A DNA stretch of 64,000 nucleotides, taken from assembly GCF_003852425.1 (NCBI RefSeq), contig NZ_QAJN01000002.1, positions 62,001 through 126,000 of the forward strand, written 5' to 3'. Source of the stretch: Paucibacter sp. KBW04 (GTDB taxonomy: Bacteria; Pseudomonadota; Gammaproteobacteria; Burkholderiales; Burkholderiaceae_C). Positions 17,460 through 25,915 of the stretch are shown piece after piece. Made by a program: the position numbers and the translations under genes. Position 1 is the first letter of the stretch, and every line of letters begins with the position of its first letter. The notes beneath the pieces are model-generated. The model searched no databases and had not been told where the DNA came from. It was given only the letters and a program-made list of their open reading frames with translations.

Positions 17460-18143
17460 TCAACGCAACAACTGGCGCAGGCTGCTGACGCGTCTATCCA
17501 CGTAGGCGGGGCGGCTGCGCAGGCTTCGGCCGGTCTGCGGACTCTGGGTCTTAGCAGCCGCGCGCAACCAGCGCTGCATCCACACCGTCTGCATGCCCAC
17601 ACGGCGGGCGGATTTTTGATGAATCAAGGTGTCTTCGACCAAGATGCAATCGCTGGGCCGCAGACGCAATCTGGCCAGCAAATGGCGGAACATGCGGGCG
17701 TCGGGCTTGGGCCGCAACTCACCAAACATGGCCATCTGCTCCATCGCGATCACGGCCTCAAAACAGTCGTCCATCTTCAAGGCCCGCAGCACCCGCAAGG
17801 CATAGGCCAGGGGGGCGTTGGTCAGCAGGAATTTGCGCCCGGGCAACTCGCGCAGGGCGGCTAGATCATGGGCATGGCTGTGCACATGCGACTCCAGGCC
17901 CGGCAGGGCATGGGTCTCGTGCAAGAAGTGGGCGGCGCTCACACCGTGGTGCTTGACCAAGCCCAGCAAGGTGGCGCCGTAGCGCCGCCAGTAGTGGCCA
18001 CGCAGACGGCTGGCCTCGGCGGCTTCCACTTGCAGATGGCGGACGATGTAGTCCGTCATGGCTTGCGAGAGCTCAGCAAACACCTGCGCAGACGCGTTGT
18101 GCAAGGTGTTGTCGAGGTCAAAGAACCAGACGGGCGCCCTCAA
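17460..18143 (-). CDS. HAD-family pyrimidine 5'-nucleotidase (Sdt1-like)
   Basis: This is a HAD hydrolase of the Sdt1/YjjG-like pyrimidine nucleotidase group. The 227-aa protein shows motif I WFFDLDNTLHNAS, motif II LLTNAP, a conserved Lys in RPKPDA and motif IV LVEDTLIH. The only usable start before motif I is TTG at 18141-18143, with GAG upstream, because an in-frame stop lies 9 codons earlier. The C-terminus is Arg-rich. It follows argB on the same strand, as in most Burkholderiales. Confidence 0.88.
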   Translation of the reverse strand: MRAPVWFFDLDNTLHNASAQVFAELSQAMTDYIVRHLQVEAAEASRLRGHYWRRYGATLLGLVKHHGVSAAHFLHETHALPGLESHVHSHAHDLAALRELPGRKFLLTNAPLAYALRVLRALKMDDCFEAVIAMEQMAMFGELRPKPDARMFRHLLARLRLRPSDCILVEDTLIHQKSARRVGMQTVWMQRWLRAAAKTQSPQTGRSLRSRPAYVDRRVSSLRQLLR

Positions 18144-18155
18144 TTTGGCAGTCTC

Positions 18156-18234
18156 AGTGAGATCGAATCATTGCAAGTCCTCGCTTCGCTCAGACGCGGA
18201 ACAAGCCTTCGATCCCTTAGTGGGATCGAATCAT
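18156..18234. repeat. Near-identical 16-bp direct repeat flanking the argB stop
   Basis: The sequence AGTGRGATCGAATCAT occurs at 18156-18171 and 18219-18234, 63 bp apart, differing at one position. One copy encodes the argB C-terminus. Within the same stretch TTCGATCCC (18208-18216) and GGGATCGAA (18222-18230) form a perfect 9-bp hairpin whose 5-base loop contains the argB stop codon. No T-run follows. Confidence 0.6.
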
Positions 18235-19137
18235 CGTTCCGTACGCCTGGTCGCTCAAGATCTCCAGCAGCATGGCGTGAGGCACCCGGCCATCGATGAT
18301 GTGAACGGCGTTGACGCCACTGCGGGCGGCGTCCAGGGCCGAGGCGATCTTGGGCAGCATGCCGCCAGACAAAGTGCCGTCGGCAAACAAGGCGTCGATC
18401 TCGCGCGCGCTCAGATCAGTCAGCAGATTGCCGGCCTTGTCCAGCACGCCGGGCGTGTTGGTCAGCAGCACCAGCTTCTCGGCCTTGAGCACCTCGGCCA
18501 GCTTGCCCGCCACCACATCGGCATTGATGTTGTAGCTCTCGTTTTGCTCGCCAAAGCCGATGGGGCTGATGACGGGGATGAACTGGTCATCTTGCAAGGC
18601 CTTGACCACGCTGGGGTCGATGCTGACGATATCGCCCACCTGGCCGATATCGTGTTCCTTGGCCGGGTCGTCCTTGTCCAGCATCTTGAGCTTTTTGGCG
18701 CGGATCATGCCGCCGTCGCGGCCGGTCAGGCCCACGGCCTTGCCGCCGGCCACATTGATCAGGCCCACGATGTCTTGCTGCACCTGGCCGGCCAACACCC
18801 ACTCCACCACTTCCATGGTTTCTTCGTCGGTGACGCGCATGCCCTGGATGAAGTGCCCCTTCTTGCCCAGGCGACTCAGCGCGCCTTCGATCTGCGGGCC
18901 GCCGCCATGCACCACCACCGGGTTCAGGCCCACCAACTTCAGGAGCACCACGTCCTCGGCAAAATCCTGCTGCAGGGCCGGGTCGGTCATGGCATTGCCG
19001 CCGTACTTGATGACGATGGTCTTGCCGTGGAATTTACGGATATAGGGCAGCGCCTGGGAAAGAATCTCGGCCTTCTCGCGCGGGGCGATGTGGGAGACAT
19101 CCGTGGAGACGGCAGGAGCGGCGGACTCAATTTTCAT
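18217..19137 (-). CDS. argB: Acetylglutamate kinase
   Basis: ArgB phosphorylates N-acetyl-L-glutamate in the second step of arginine synthesis. The 306-aa amino acid kinase fold shows the nucleotide-binding KYGGNAM motif, the substrate-binding VHGGGPQI motif and a later GVLD/ST-type ATP loop ([15 protein letters not shown]). The start [10 protein letters not shown] fits relatives. The C-terminus ends TMIRSH inside a small repeat. It is divergent from dtd, with 110 bases between, so arginine-linked control could sit at 19138-19247, but I recognise no operator. Confidence 0.96.
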   Translation of the reverse strand: MKIESAAPAVSTDVSHIAPREKAEILSQALPYIRKFHGKTIVIKYGGNAMTDPALQQDFAEDVVLLKLVGLNPVVVHGGGPQIEGALSRLGKKGHFIQGMRVTDEETMEVVEWVLAGQVQQDIVGLINVAGGKAVGLTGRDGGMIRAKKLKMLDKDDPAKEHDIGQVGDIVSIDPSVVKALQDDQFIPVISPIGFGEQNESYNINADVVAGKLAEVLKAEKLVLLTNTPGVLDKAGNLLTDLSAREIDALFADGTLSGGMLPKIASALDAARSGVNAVHIIDGRVPHAMLLEILSDQAYGTMIRSH

Positions 19138-19247
19138 GGCGGCGATGAAAGAAGCAGGAATGAGGCCCAGATTGTAGGGCGCACCCCGGCAAAACCCGGA
19201 GAAGGCGAGGAGACAATGCGCCCCAGGAATTTCATCAAGGAGCCTCA

Positions 19248-19688
19248 GTGATCGCCCTGCTGCAAAGAGTCAAACATGCCAAGGTCGAGGTGGCCGGCCA
19301 GGTGGTGGGCGCCATCGGCCCAGGCCTTTTGATGCTGGTCTGCGCCGAGCCAACGGACACCGAGGCGCAGGCCGACAAGCTGATCAACAAGGTGCTGGGC
19401 CTGCGCATCTTCAGCGACGCGGCCGGCAAGATGAATCTGAGCGTGCAAGATGTGCAGGGCGGGCTCTTGATCGTGTCCCAATTCACCTTGGCCGCCGACA
19501 CCAGCAGCGGCAAGCGCCCCAGCTTCACCGGCGCCGCCGGGCCCGACCTGGGCCGCCAGCTCTACGACTACTGCCTGGCCCAGGCGCGGCGCCTGCACCC
19601 CGAGGTGGCCTGCGGCGAGTTCGGCGCGGATATGCAGTTGAGCCTGCTCAACGACGGGCCGGTGACCATTCCCCTGCGCATCAACTGA
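19248..19688 (+). CDS. dtd: D-aminoacyl-tRNA deacylase
   Basis: Dtd hydrolyses D-aminoacyl-tRNAs and also glycyl-tRNA(Ala) mischarging products. The 146-aa protein begins [18 protein letters not shown] and carries the active-site [17 protein letters not shown] and [11 protein letters not shown] motifs of the family. The start is GTG at 19248 with AAGGAG 7 bases upstream. It is divergent from argB. Confidence 0.95.
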   Translation: MIALLQRVKHAKVEVAGQVVGAIGPGLLMLVCAEPTDTEAQADKLINKVLGLRIFSDAAGKMNLSVQDVQGGLLIVSQFTLAADTSSGKRPSFTGAAGPDLGRQLYDYCLAQARRLHPEVACGEFGADMQLSLLNDGPVTIPLRIN

Positions 19689-19699
19689 GTCGGCCCTCT

Positions 19700-20704
19700 T
19701 CAGTCGGCGTAACTGCCCGCCGCCCGTATCACCGCCCCCCATTTGGCGATCTCGGCCTTGACGAACTTCTTGTGCTCGGGGCCTTGGCTGCGGCTGTCTT
19801 CGATCAAGGTGGCGCCCTGAGCGGCCAGCGCGGCGCGAAAGGCGGGGTCGGCTCTAACCTGCTGCAAGGCCGCCGCAATCTTGTCCAGCGCCGCTTTGGG
19901 CGTGCCGTGCGGGGCATAAAGCCCATGCCAGACCGAGACCGAAAAGCCCTTGAGCCCCAGCTCATCCAAGGTGGGCACGGCCGCCAGATTGGGCAGGGTC
20001 GTCAGGCGCTGGCCGCTGGCCACGGCATAGGCCTTGATCCGGCCCCGGGCGATCTGGGCGGCGGTGTCGCTGGTTTGGTCACACAAAAGGTCGACCTGAT
20101 CGGCCAAGAGATCGGCCATGGCCGGTGAAGCGCCGCGGTAGCGCACCGTGCGCAAATCCAGATGGGTGACGCTGCGAAACAGCATGCCGCACAGATGCGA
20201 GGCCGAACCCTGGCCGGCATTGGCCAGATTGATCTTGCCGCGGTTGGCCACCATCCACTGGCTCAGCTCCGCATAGTTCTTGGCCGGCAAGCCGGGTCGG
20301 CCCACCAACACCATGGGCACCTCGTTGATCAGGCCCAGATAGTCAAAGTCCTCCAGCGGCTTGTAAGCCAGGGCCGGGTACAGGGCCGGCGCCGTGGCCA
20401 TGCCGATGTGATGCAAAAGCAAGGTGTAGCCATCGGCCGGCGCGCGCGCCACCTTGGCCGCACCCACCGTGCCGCCACCGCCACCGATATTCTCGCGCTG
20501 CACCGCCACGCCCAGGCTTTTGCGCAAGGCCTCGGCCAGATCGCGGGCCAGCAGATCGCTGGGGCCGCCGGCCGGAAAGGGCACGACCAGGGTGATGGGG
20601 CGATCTGGGAACTCCGCCCGCGCGGCGTGCATGGCCGTCAGCCCCAGAGCTGCGCTCAAAACGCTTGTTAGCCAGCGCCTACCAAATCGCTTCTTGTTGT
20701 CCAT
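19700..20704 (-). CDS. Bug-family (TctC-like) tripartite tricarboxylate receptor
   Basis: This is a periplasmic solute-binding protein of the large Bug family, typically binding carboxylates. The 334-aa protein has a twin-arginine-containing signal (GRRWLTSVLSAALGL, ending AARA) and the Bug core motif FPDRPITLVVPFPAGGPSD. Two cysteines lie in SHLCGM and DLLCDQ, a plausible disulfide. No tctA or tctB permease gene is near, so it is a typical orphan Bug. The ATG at 20702-20704 has a closely spaced GGAG; an in-frame GTG at 20713 is an alternative. It belongs to a different subgroup from the three Bugs at 30.6 and 55-57 kb. Confidence 0.9.
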   Translation of the reverse strand: MDNKKRFGRRWLTSVLSAALGLTAMHAARAEFPDRPITLVVPFPAGGPSDLLARDLAEALRKSLGVAVQRENIGGGGGTVGAAKVARAPADGYTLLLHHIGMATAPALYPALAYKPLEDFDYLGLINEVPMVLVGRPGLPAKNYAELSQWMVANRGKINLANAGQGSASHLCGMLFRSVTHLDLRTVRYRGASPAMADLLADQVDLLCDQTSDTAAQIARGRIKAYAVASGQRLTTLPNLAAVPTLDELGLKGFSVSVWHGLYAPHGTPKAALDKIAAALQQVRADPAFRAALAAQGATLIEDSRSQGPEHKKFVKAEIAKWGAVIRAAGSYAD

Positions 20705-20828
20705 CTCTCCCACCCGGCGCGAACGGTCGCGCAGCTGGGATGCTAGGCCGGGGAGAGGCCGGGCAACTAACGGGTATTACGTAGATCGCCCTGCCCTGAT
20801 CAGCAAGACCTGACCCCAGGGCCTGGAC

Positions 20829-22103
20829 TCACTGATAGCTGCGGGCGTCCTCGATCACCTTGCCGTCATTGGGCAGGCTTCCAGCCAGCACCAGCTGCAC
20901 CTCGCAGCGCAGCTTGGTGATGTCTCGCATGGCCTGGGCCAAACCTTCGGCCAGGCCTTCGGGCGCCGCGCCGTCCAGCTCCACCTTCAGGCACATACGG
21001 TCTTGTGCCATCTCGCCCTCCACCACCAGGCGGGCCCGGCCCAGGCCAGTAAAACGCCGCAAGGCCTCGGCCACCTGGCCAGCGTGGACAAACATGCCGC
21101 GCACCTTGGCCGACTGATCGGCCCGGCCCATCCAGCCACGGATGCGGCGATTGCTGCGCCCCGTGGGGCAAGTGCCGGGCAAGATCGCCGAGAGATCGCC
21201 GGTGCCAAAGCGGATCAGCGGGTAGCCGGGCGTGAGCGTGGTCACCACCAACTCGCCCACCTCGCCGTCCGGCACGGGCTCACCCGTACCTGGGCGCACG
21301 ATTTCGACGATCACGCCCTCGGCCAGCACCAGGCCCTCACGAGCGCTGGTCTCGTAGGCAATCAGCCCCAAATCGGCCGTGGCATAACACTGAAAACCCT
21401 GGACCCCACGCGCCGCGAACCAGTCGCGCAGCGAGGGCGTGAAAGCCTCGCCGCTGAACAAGGCCTTGTGCAGGCTGCTCACATCCACGCCGGTGTCGGC
21501 CGCCTTCTCCAAAAGAATCTTCAAGAAGCTGGGTGTGCCCACAAAACCGTGTGGACGCAGCTCGGCGATCGCCTGCAGCTGCAGCTCGGTATTGCCCACA
21601 CCGCCGGGAAAAACGGTGCAGCCCAGGGCGCGGGCACCGCCCTCCATCATGGCGCCGGCAGGGGTCAGGTGATAGCTGAAGCCGTTGTGCAGCAAGTCGC
21701 CCGCCCGCATGCCGGCGGCGTACAGGGCGCGGGCCACGCGCCAGTAGTCGGGGCCCTCGCCCTCGGGCTCGTAAATCGTGCCGGGCGATTGGAAGACCCG
21801 GCGCGCGCCGCCTGAGCGCAGCAGACCGGACCAGCCAATGGCCGCAAAGCCACCGAAAGGATCTTGGCCTCGCTGCGCCTGTTGACGCGCCAGCAACTCG
21901 CTCTTGCGTATCACGGGCAGCCGAGCCAGGGCGGCGCGGCTGTTGATGGCGCTGGCCTCCACCCCGGCCAGGAGTTCGGCATAGGCGGTGGTGTGGGCCT
22001 GGGCATGGGCGATCTGCGCCGGCAAGGCAGCCAGCAAGGCCTGCTCGCGCAGCTGCGGGTCGCGGGCTTCCAGCACATCAAAAAAAATGTCTTGGCTCGT
22101 CAT
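20829..22103 (-). CDS. PaaK-like AMP-dependent CoA ligase (phenylacetate-CoA ligase family)
   Basis: This 424-aa adenylate-forming enzyme resembles phenylacetate-CoA ligases. It shows the glycine-rich LLRSGGARRVFQSPGT region, the family's YATADLGLIAYE motif (in place of the YG-TTE motif) and the GYPLIRFGTGDLS segment, and ends with a small mobile C-terminal domain. Its substrate is unknown. The start overlaps the upstream 100-aa gene as ATGA. As the last gene of the liv-type operon it probably activates the transported acid or a product of it. Confidence 0.85.
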   Translation of the reverse strand: MTSQDIFFDVLEARDPQLREQALLAALPAQIAHAQAHTTAYAELLAGVEASAINSRAALARLPVIRKSELLARQQAQRGQDPFGGFAAIGWSGLLRSGGARRVFQSPGTIYEPEGEGPDYWRVARALYAAGMRAGDLLHNGFSYHLTPAGAMMEGGARALGCTVFPGGVGNTELQLQAIAELRPHGFVGTPSFLKILLEKAADTGVDVSSLHKALFSGEAFTPSLRDWFAARGVQGFQCYATADLGLIAYETSAREGLVLAEGVIVEIVRPGTGEPVPDGEVGELVVTTLTPGYPLIRFGTGDLSAILPGTCPTGRSNRRIRGWMGRADQSAKVRGMFVHAGQVAEALRRFTGLGRARLVVEGEMAQDRMCLKVELDGAAPEGLAEGLAQAMRDITKLRCEVQLVLAGSLPNDGKVIEDARSYQ

Positions 22104-22402
22104 GGGCTTTCATCCGTCCAAAGCATCAGTCGGCGCTTGATCTCGTCTTGCAGCCTGCGCACATCGGCGCTGTTCTTGCAGAGCTTCAAATCCCACTCCG
22201 GCCTTTGCGCCGGGCGCTTGGCCAGGCGCGCGTGCAAGAGCCCGTCGGCAACACTGAGTTCCAGCAAGACCTGACCCCGCAGCGTGAAGCTGTCGCCCTG
22301 GTTCTGCAATGCGCGCAGATCACGCAGATTGCGTTTGAGCGTCAGCAAGGCCTCCTCAGGCTTGAAGGCCGGCGGGGCAAAGAAATCGTCTTCGCCACTC
22401 AT
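22100..22402 (-). CDS. Conserved small protein of the liv/CoA-ligase operon
   Basis: This is a 100-aa soluble protein that I cannot assign to a named family. It begins MSGEDDFFAPPAFKPEEALL, is Leu/Arg-rich and probably mostly helical with a central beta segment (FTLRGQVLLELSVADG). The ATG at 22400-22402 overlaps the livF stop as ATGA, and its own stop overlaps the PaaK-like start as ATGA, so it is translationally coupled on both sides. There is no signal peptide. A role in the transport or activation system is inferred only from this position. Confidence 0.8.
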   Translation of the reverse strand: MSGEDDFFAPPAFKPEEALLTLKRNLRDLRALQNQGDSFTLRGQVLLELSVADGLLHARLAKRPAQRPEWDLKLCKNSADVRRLQDEIKRRLMLWTDESP

Positions 22403-23211
22403 GCCAGCCAACGCTTTCTGCGCTTGTAGCTCTTCACATCCTTGAAGCTCTTTCTATCGCCACCGCCGGTGCCGAGATAGAACTCCTTCACATCCTCGTT
22501 CTCGCGCAAGGCCTGGGCCTCGCCGTCCATCACGACCCGGCCGCTTTCCAGGATGTAGCCGTAGTCGGCATAACGCAGGGCCATGCTGGTGTTTTGCTCG
22601 GCCAGCAAAAAGGTCACGCCTTCCTTGGTGTTGAGGTCTTTGACGATCTCAAACACCTCCTCGACGATTTGCGGCGCCAGGCCCATGGAGGGCTCGTCCA
22701 GCAAGACCATCTTGGGATTGGCCATCAGAGCGCGGCCGATGGCGCACATCTGCTGCTCACCACCCGAGGTGTAGGCGGCTTGCGAGGCACGCCGGGTCTT
22801 CAGTCGAGGGAAGTAGTTATAGACCTTGTCCAGGGTCTGCTGCACCGCCGCCCGGCCGTCCTTGCGGGTGTAGGCACCGGTCATCAGGTTTTCTTCGATG
22901 CTGAGGTGGGCAAAGCAGTGCCGCCCCTCCATCACCTGGATCACGCCCCGGTTGACCATCTCGGAGGTGGACAGGTTTTCGATGCGCTCGCCGCGCAACT
23001 CAATCGAGCCCTTGGTCACCTCGCCGCGCTCGCCCGCCAGCAGATTGGAGACGGCCCGCAAGGTGGTCGTCTTGCCCGCCCCATTGCCGCCCAGCAAGGC
23101 CACGATGCCGCCCTCCTTGACCTGCAAGGACACGCCCTTGAGCACCAGGATCACATGGTTGTAGATGACCTCGATGCCGTTGACGTTCAGCAGAATATTC
23201 GGGTTGTTCAT
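22399..23211 (-). CDS. livF: ABC transporter ATP-binding protein, LivF type
   Basis: This is one of two ATPases of a branched-chain-amino-acid-type (HAAT) importer. The 270-aa protein has Walker A GGNGAGKTT, an ABC signature written TSGGEQQM and Walker B MVLLDEPS followed by MGLAP. It carries a basic C-terminal tail of about 25 residues after the usual LivF end (YLGTG), ending KRRKRWLA. It follows the binding-protein gene after a hairpin-rich gap of 124 bases and is coupled to the 100-aa gene. Confidence 0.92.
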   Translation of the reverse strand: MNNPNILLNVNGIEVIYNHVILVLKGVSLQVKEGGIVALLGGNGAGKTTTLRAVSNLLAGERGEVTKGSIELRGERIENLSTSEMVNRGVIQVMEGRHCFAHLSIEENLMTGAYTRKDGRAAVQQTLDKVYNYFPRLKTRRASQAAYTSGGEQQMCAIGRALMANPKMVLLDEPSMGLAPQIVEEVFEIVKDLNTKEGVTFLLAEQNTSMALRYADYGYILESGRVVMDGEAQALRENEDVKEFYLGTGGGDRKSFKDVKSYKRRKRWLA

Positions 23212-23244
23212 AGGCTACTCATCGCAGTGCAGAAAGACGCTTGA

Positions 23245-23294
23245 CTCGCAGCAGCGTCGCACGCGGCGCTGCTGCGAGGGCTCCTCGTGGAGCC
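23245..23294. other. Tandem intercistronic hairpins between binding protein and livF
   Basis: A perfect 12-bp stem CTCGCAGCAGCG / CGCTGCTGCGAG (23245-23256 and 23267-23278) is immediately followed by a 6-bp hairpin GGCTCC-TCGT-GGAGCC (23279-23294). No T-run follows, so this looks like an mRNA-protecting or attenuating structure that keeps binding-protein message more abundant than downstream livF. Confidence 0.65.
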
Positions 23295-23335
23295 CTGCCC
23301 CCTACGCAGAGAGGGGGAGGCGGACTAAGCCAGGA

Positions 23336-24661
23336 TCAGGATTGGCAATCGGCCGGGGCGCGGCGCTCCAGCTTCTTCTCACCCGCGTACTTATCCGCGG
23401 CGGACTTGACCATGGGTTTGATGATTTGCTCATCAGCCTGCAGCCAGTCGGAGCTGAAGTTCCACTTGGCGCCGTCCCAGGTGTGGACGCGGGCCCAGGT
23501 CGAGCCCATATGGTCTTGGCAGGAGGTGCTGATGGGGCGCAACACACCAGCAAAGCCCAGAGCGTCGAGGCGCTTCTGATCCAGGGCCAGGTTCTCCAGA
23601 CCCCAGCGCACCTGCTCGGCCGTCATGACCTTGCCCTTGCCGAAGCGCTCCTGCGCGCGGCGCACGGCCTCGATGCCCAGCATTTGGATGATCAGCCCGC
23701 GGGTGTAGAGCACCGAGCCAACTTCGTCCTTGGGGCCTGTGCCCTCGCCCTTGCCGTGCACATACTTGAGGATGTCTTGGATCACCTTGGGGCTTTGGCC
23801 CGAGGTGTTCAGTGCCAGGGCGTTATAGCCCTTAGCGCCCTCGCCCACGTCCTTGACATCGGGCTCAGCACCTGCCCACCAGACGCCATACATCTTCTCG
23901 CGCGGGAAGCCGGTCGCCTGGGCTTCTTTCAGCGCGGTGGAGTTCATCACGCCCCAGCCCCACAGCAACACATAGTCGGGCCGCTGCTGGCGCACCTGCA
24001 GCCAGGCGGACTTTTGCTCGACACCCGGCGCGGTCACAGGGATCTTGATCAGCTCAAAGCCATGCATCTTCTGGCGCTCGTCCAACAAGGGCATGGGCTC
24101 TTTGCCAAAGGGCGAGTCGTGATAAACCAGGGCAATCTTCTTGCCCTTGAGCTTGTCGAAGCCCCCCTCTTTCTTGGCCAGATGCTGGATCAACATATCG
24201 GCCGCCGTCCAGTAGCTGCCCATCAGCGGGAAGTTCCACTTGAACACACCACCGTCCTGCGAGGCCGACAGGCCGTAGCCCAGGGTCACCAGGGGGATCT
24301 TGTCCTTGATGACCTTGTCGGTCAGGGCAAAGGTGATGCCGGTGGCCTGGGGGTCGAATAGCGAGGCACCCTTGCCTTTCAGGCGCTCATAGCATTCCAC
24401 ACCCTTGTCGGTGGCGTAGCCGGTTTCGCATTCTTCAAAAGTGATCTTGACGCCATTCACGCCGCCGTCGCGGGCGTTGATCATCTTGATGTAGTCCTGC
24501 TTGCCATTGGCCCAGGGCGTGCCATTGGGGGCGTAAGGGCCGGTGCGGTAGACCAGCAGGGGGAAGAACTGCTCCTTGGCTTGCGCCAGGGCCTCGCTCA
24601 CCAGACCGGTCAGACCCAGGGCCGTCAGGGCTCCGGCGATTGCAAATGTCTTCAGTTTCAT
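23336..24661 (-). CDS. Branched-chain-amino-acid-type ABC transporter substrate-binding protein
   Basis: This is a periplasmic type I binding protein (Peripla_BP_6 family). The 441-aa product has a signal peptide (MKLKTFAIAGALTALGLTGL, ending EALA) and then QAKEQFFPLLVYRTGPYAP. It is longer than LivJ (about 350 aa), as in the subfamily found beside acyl-CoA ligases. The ligand is probably not an amino acid; this is inference from the flanking CoA ligases. The ATG at 24659-24661 has GGAGA upstream. It lies between livM and livF. Confidence 0.9.
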   Translation of the reverse strand: MKLKTFAIAGALTALGLTGLVSEALAQAKEQFFPLLVYRTGPYAPNGTPWANGKQDYIKMINARDGGVNGVKITFEECETGYATDKGVECYERLKGKGASLFDPQATGITFALTDKVIKDKIPLVTLGYGLSASQDGGVFKWNFPLMGSYWTAADMLIQHLAKKEGGFDKLKGKKIALVYHDSPFGKEPMPLLDERQKMHGFELIKIPVTAPGVEQKSAWLQVRQQRPDYVLLWGWGVMNSTALKEAQATGFPREKMYGVWWAGAEPDVKDVGEGAKGYNALALNTSGQSPKVIQDILKYVHGKGEGTGPKDEVGSVLYTRGLIIQMLGIEAVRRAQERFGKGKVMTAEQVRWGLENLALDQKRLDALGFAGVLRPISTSCQDHMGSTWARVHTWDGAKWNFSSDWLQADEQIIKPMVKSAADKYAGEKKLERRAPADCQS

Positions 24662-24729
24662 GATGCTTTTGTCTCCTGTAATCGGCGACCTTGGGGCCCG
24701 CCGTGGTATTGAACAAAACAATCAAACGC

Positions 24730-25794
24730 TCAGTGAGGGAAAGGCCAGAGGCGCAATTTCTCCTTGGCCGTGGACCACAGCCGCGCCAGGCCGTGAGGCT
24801 CTTTGATGAGGAAGAAAATGATCAAGGCGCCGAACACCATCAGCTCCAGATGAGAAGCCGTCTCGGTGCCGATATGAATGCCCAGCGCCTGCGGCAGCTG
24901 GTTCAGCACGATGGGCAAAAAGATGATGAAGGCCGCGCCGAAAAAGCTACCCATCACCGAACCCAGGCCGCCGATGATGACCATGAAGAGCAGCTGGAAG
25001 GAACGGTCGATGGAAAACGCCGCCGGCTCCCAGGAGCCCAGATGCACAAAGCCCCACAGGGCGCCCGCCACGCCGACGATAAAGCTGCTCACGGCGAACG
25101 CCGTCAGCTTGGCGTAGACGGGACGGATGCCGATGACTGCCGCCGCTACGTCCATATCCCGCATGGCCATCCACTCGCGGCCAATGGCGCCACGCACCAG
25201 GTTTTTGGTCAGCAGGGCAAAGACGCTGACGAAGCTCAGCACAAACAAATACTTCTGCACCGGCGCGTCCAGCGAGAAACCCAGCAGGTTCAAGTCCGAC
25301 ACCGAGACATTGCCCGAGGAGGAATTGTTGGTGAACCATTTGATGCGCAAAAAGGCCCAGTCGCAAAAGAACTGCGCCGCCAGCGTGGCCACCGCCAGAT
25401 ACAGGCCTTTGATGCGCAGCGAAGGGATGCCAAAGAGCACACCCACCGCGGTGGAACACAAGCCGCCCAGCAAGATGGACGCGATCAGCGGCATGCCTTC
25501 GATGCGGACCTGGAAGTTATAGGCCGCATAGGCCCCGACGGCCATGAAGGCCCCCGTGCCCAGCGAGATCTGCCCGCAATAGCCCACCAGCACATTCAGA
25601 CCCAGGGCCGCAAGCGAAAGGATCAAAAACGGGATCAGGATGGCACTGAACAGGTAGTCCGAAGCCAGCAGCGGCATCAAGACAAAGGCGGCGATCAGCA
25701 AGGCCAGGATGGCGACGCGGTCCTGCCGGATCGCGAAGATCTGGCTGTCCGCGCGGTAAGAGGTTTTGAACTGGCCGTTCTCACGGTAAAGCAT
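24730..25794 (-). CDS. livM: Branched-chain-amino-acid-type ABC permease, LivM type
   Basis: This 354-aa inner-membrane permease has multiple hydrophobic helices. The family loop LGLNVLVGYCGQISLGTGAF and the cytoplasmic EAA-like region NLVRGAIGREWMAMRDMDVA, which contacts the ATPases, are clear. A soluble N-terminal leader of about 25 residues precedes the first helix. It partners LivH. It is separated from livH by a 98-base gap containing two hairpins. Confidence 0.93.
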   Translation of the reverse strand: MLYRENGQFKTSYRADSQIFAIRQDRVAILALLIAAFVLMPLLASDYLFSAILIPFLILSLAALGLNVLVGYCGQISLGTGAFMAVGAYAAYNFQVRIEGMPLIASILLGGLCSTAVGVLFGIPSLRIKGLYLAVATLAAQFFCDWAFLRIKWFTNNSSSGNVSVSDLNLLGFSLDAPVQKYLFVLSFVSVFALLTKNLVRGAIGREWMAMRDMDVAAAVIGIRPVYAKLTAFAVSSFIVGVAGALWGFVHLGSWEPAAFSIDRSFQLLFMVIIGGLGSVMGSFFGAAFIIFLPIVLNQLPQALGIHIGTETASHLELMVFGALIIFFLIKEPHGLARLWSTAKEKLRLWPFPH

Positions 25795-25845
25795 GGGCTG
25801 ATTCCTCGATGATTTTTTGACTTTGGCCGCTCACTGCGTTCGCTT

Positions 25846-25864
25846 AACTTTGCTGCGCAAAGTT
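25846..25864. other. Small hairpin in the livH-livM gap
   Basis: AACTTTG-CTGCG-CAAAGTT is a perfect 7-bp stem with a 5-base loop. It lies about 30 bases after the livH stop on the transcribed strand. Without a U-run it is unlikely to terminate; it may stabilise the transcript together with the larger hairpin next to it. Confidence 0.5.
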
Positions 25865-25876
25865 AGCCGGCGTCGA

Positions 25877-25915
25877 AAGATCATTGCCCGCGTCATACGC
25901 GGTCAATGATCTTTT
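25877..25915. other. Long hairpin spanning the livH stop codon
   Basis: AAAGATCATTG (25877-25887) pairs perfectly with CAATGATCTTT (25905-25915), and an inner CCGCG / CGCGG stem extends it. The right arm encodes the last residues of LivH (EKIIDRV), so the structure covers the stop codon. It could influence termination of translation or mRNA decay between livH and livM. Confidence 0.6.

Noticed and set aside
18208-18230. argB stop-codon hairpin as a Rho-independent terminator
   Set aside because: The stem is perfect, but no T-run follows on the minus strand and the HAD gene continues 74 bases later, so it is listed as a repeat/hairpin only.
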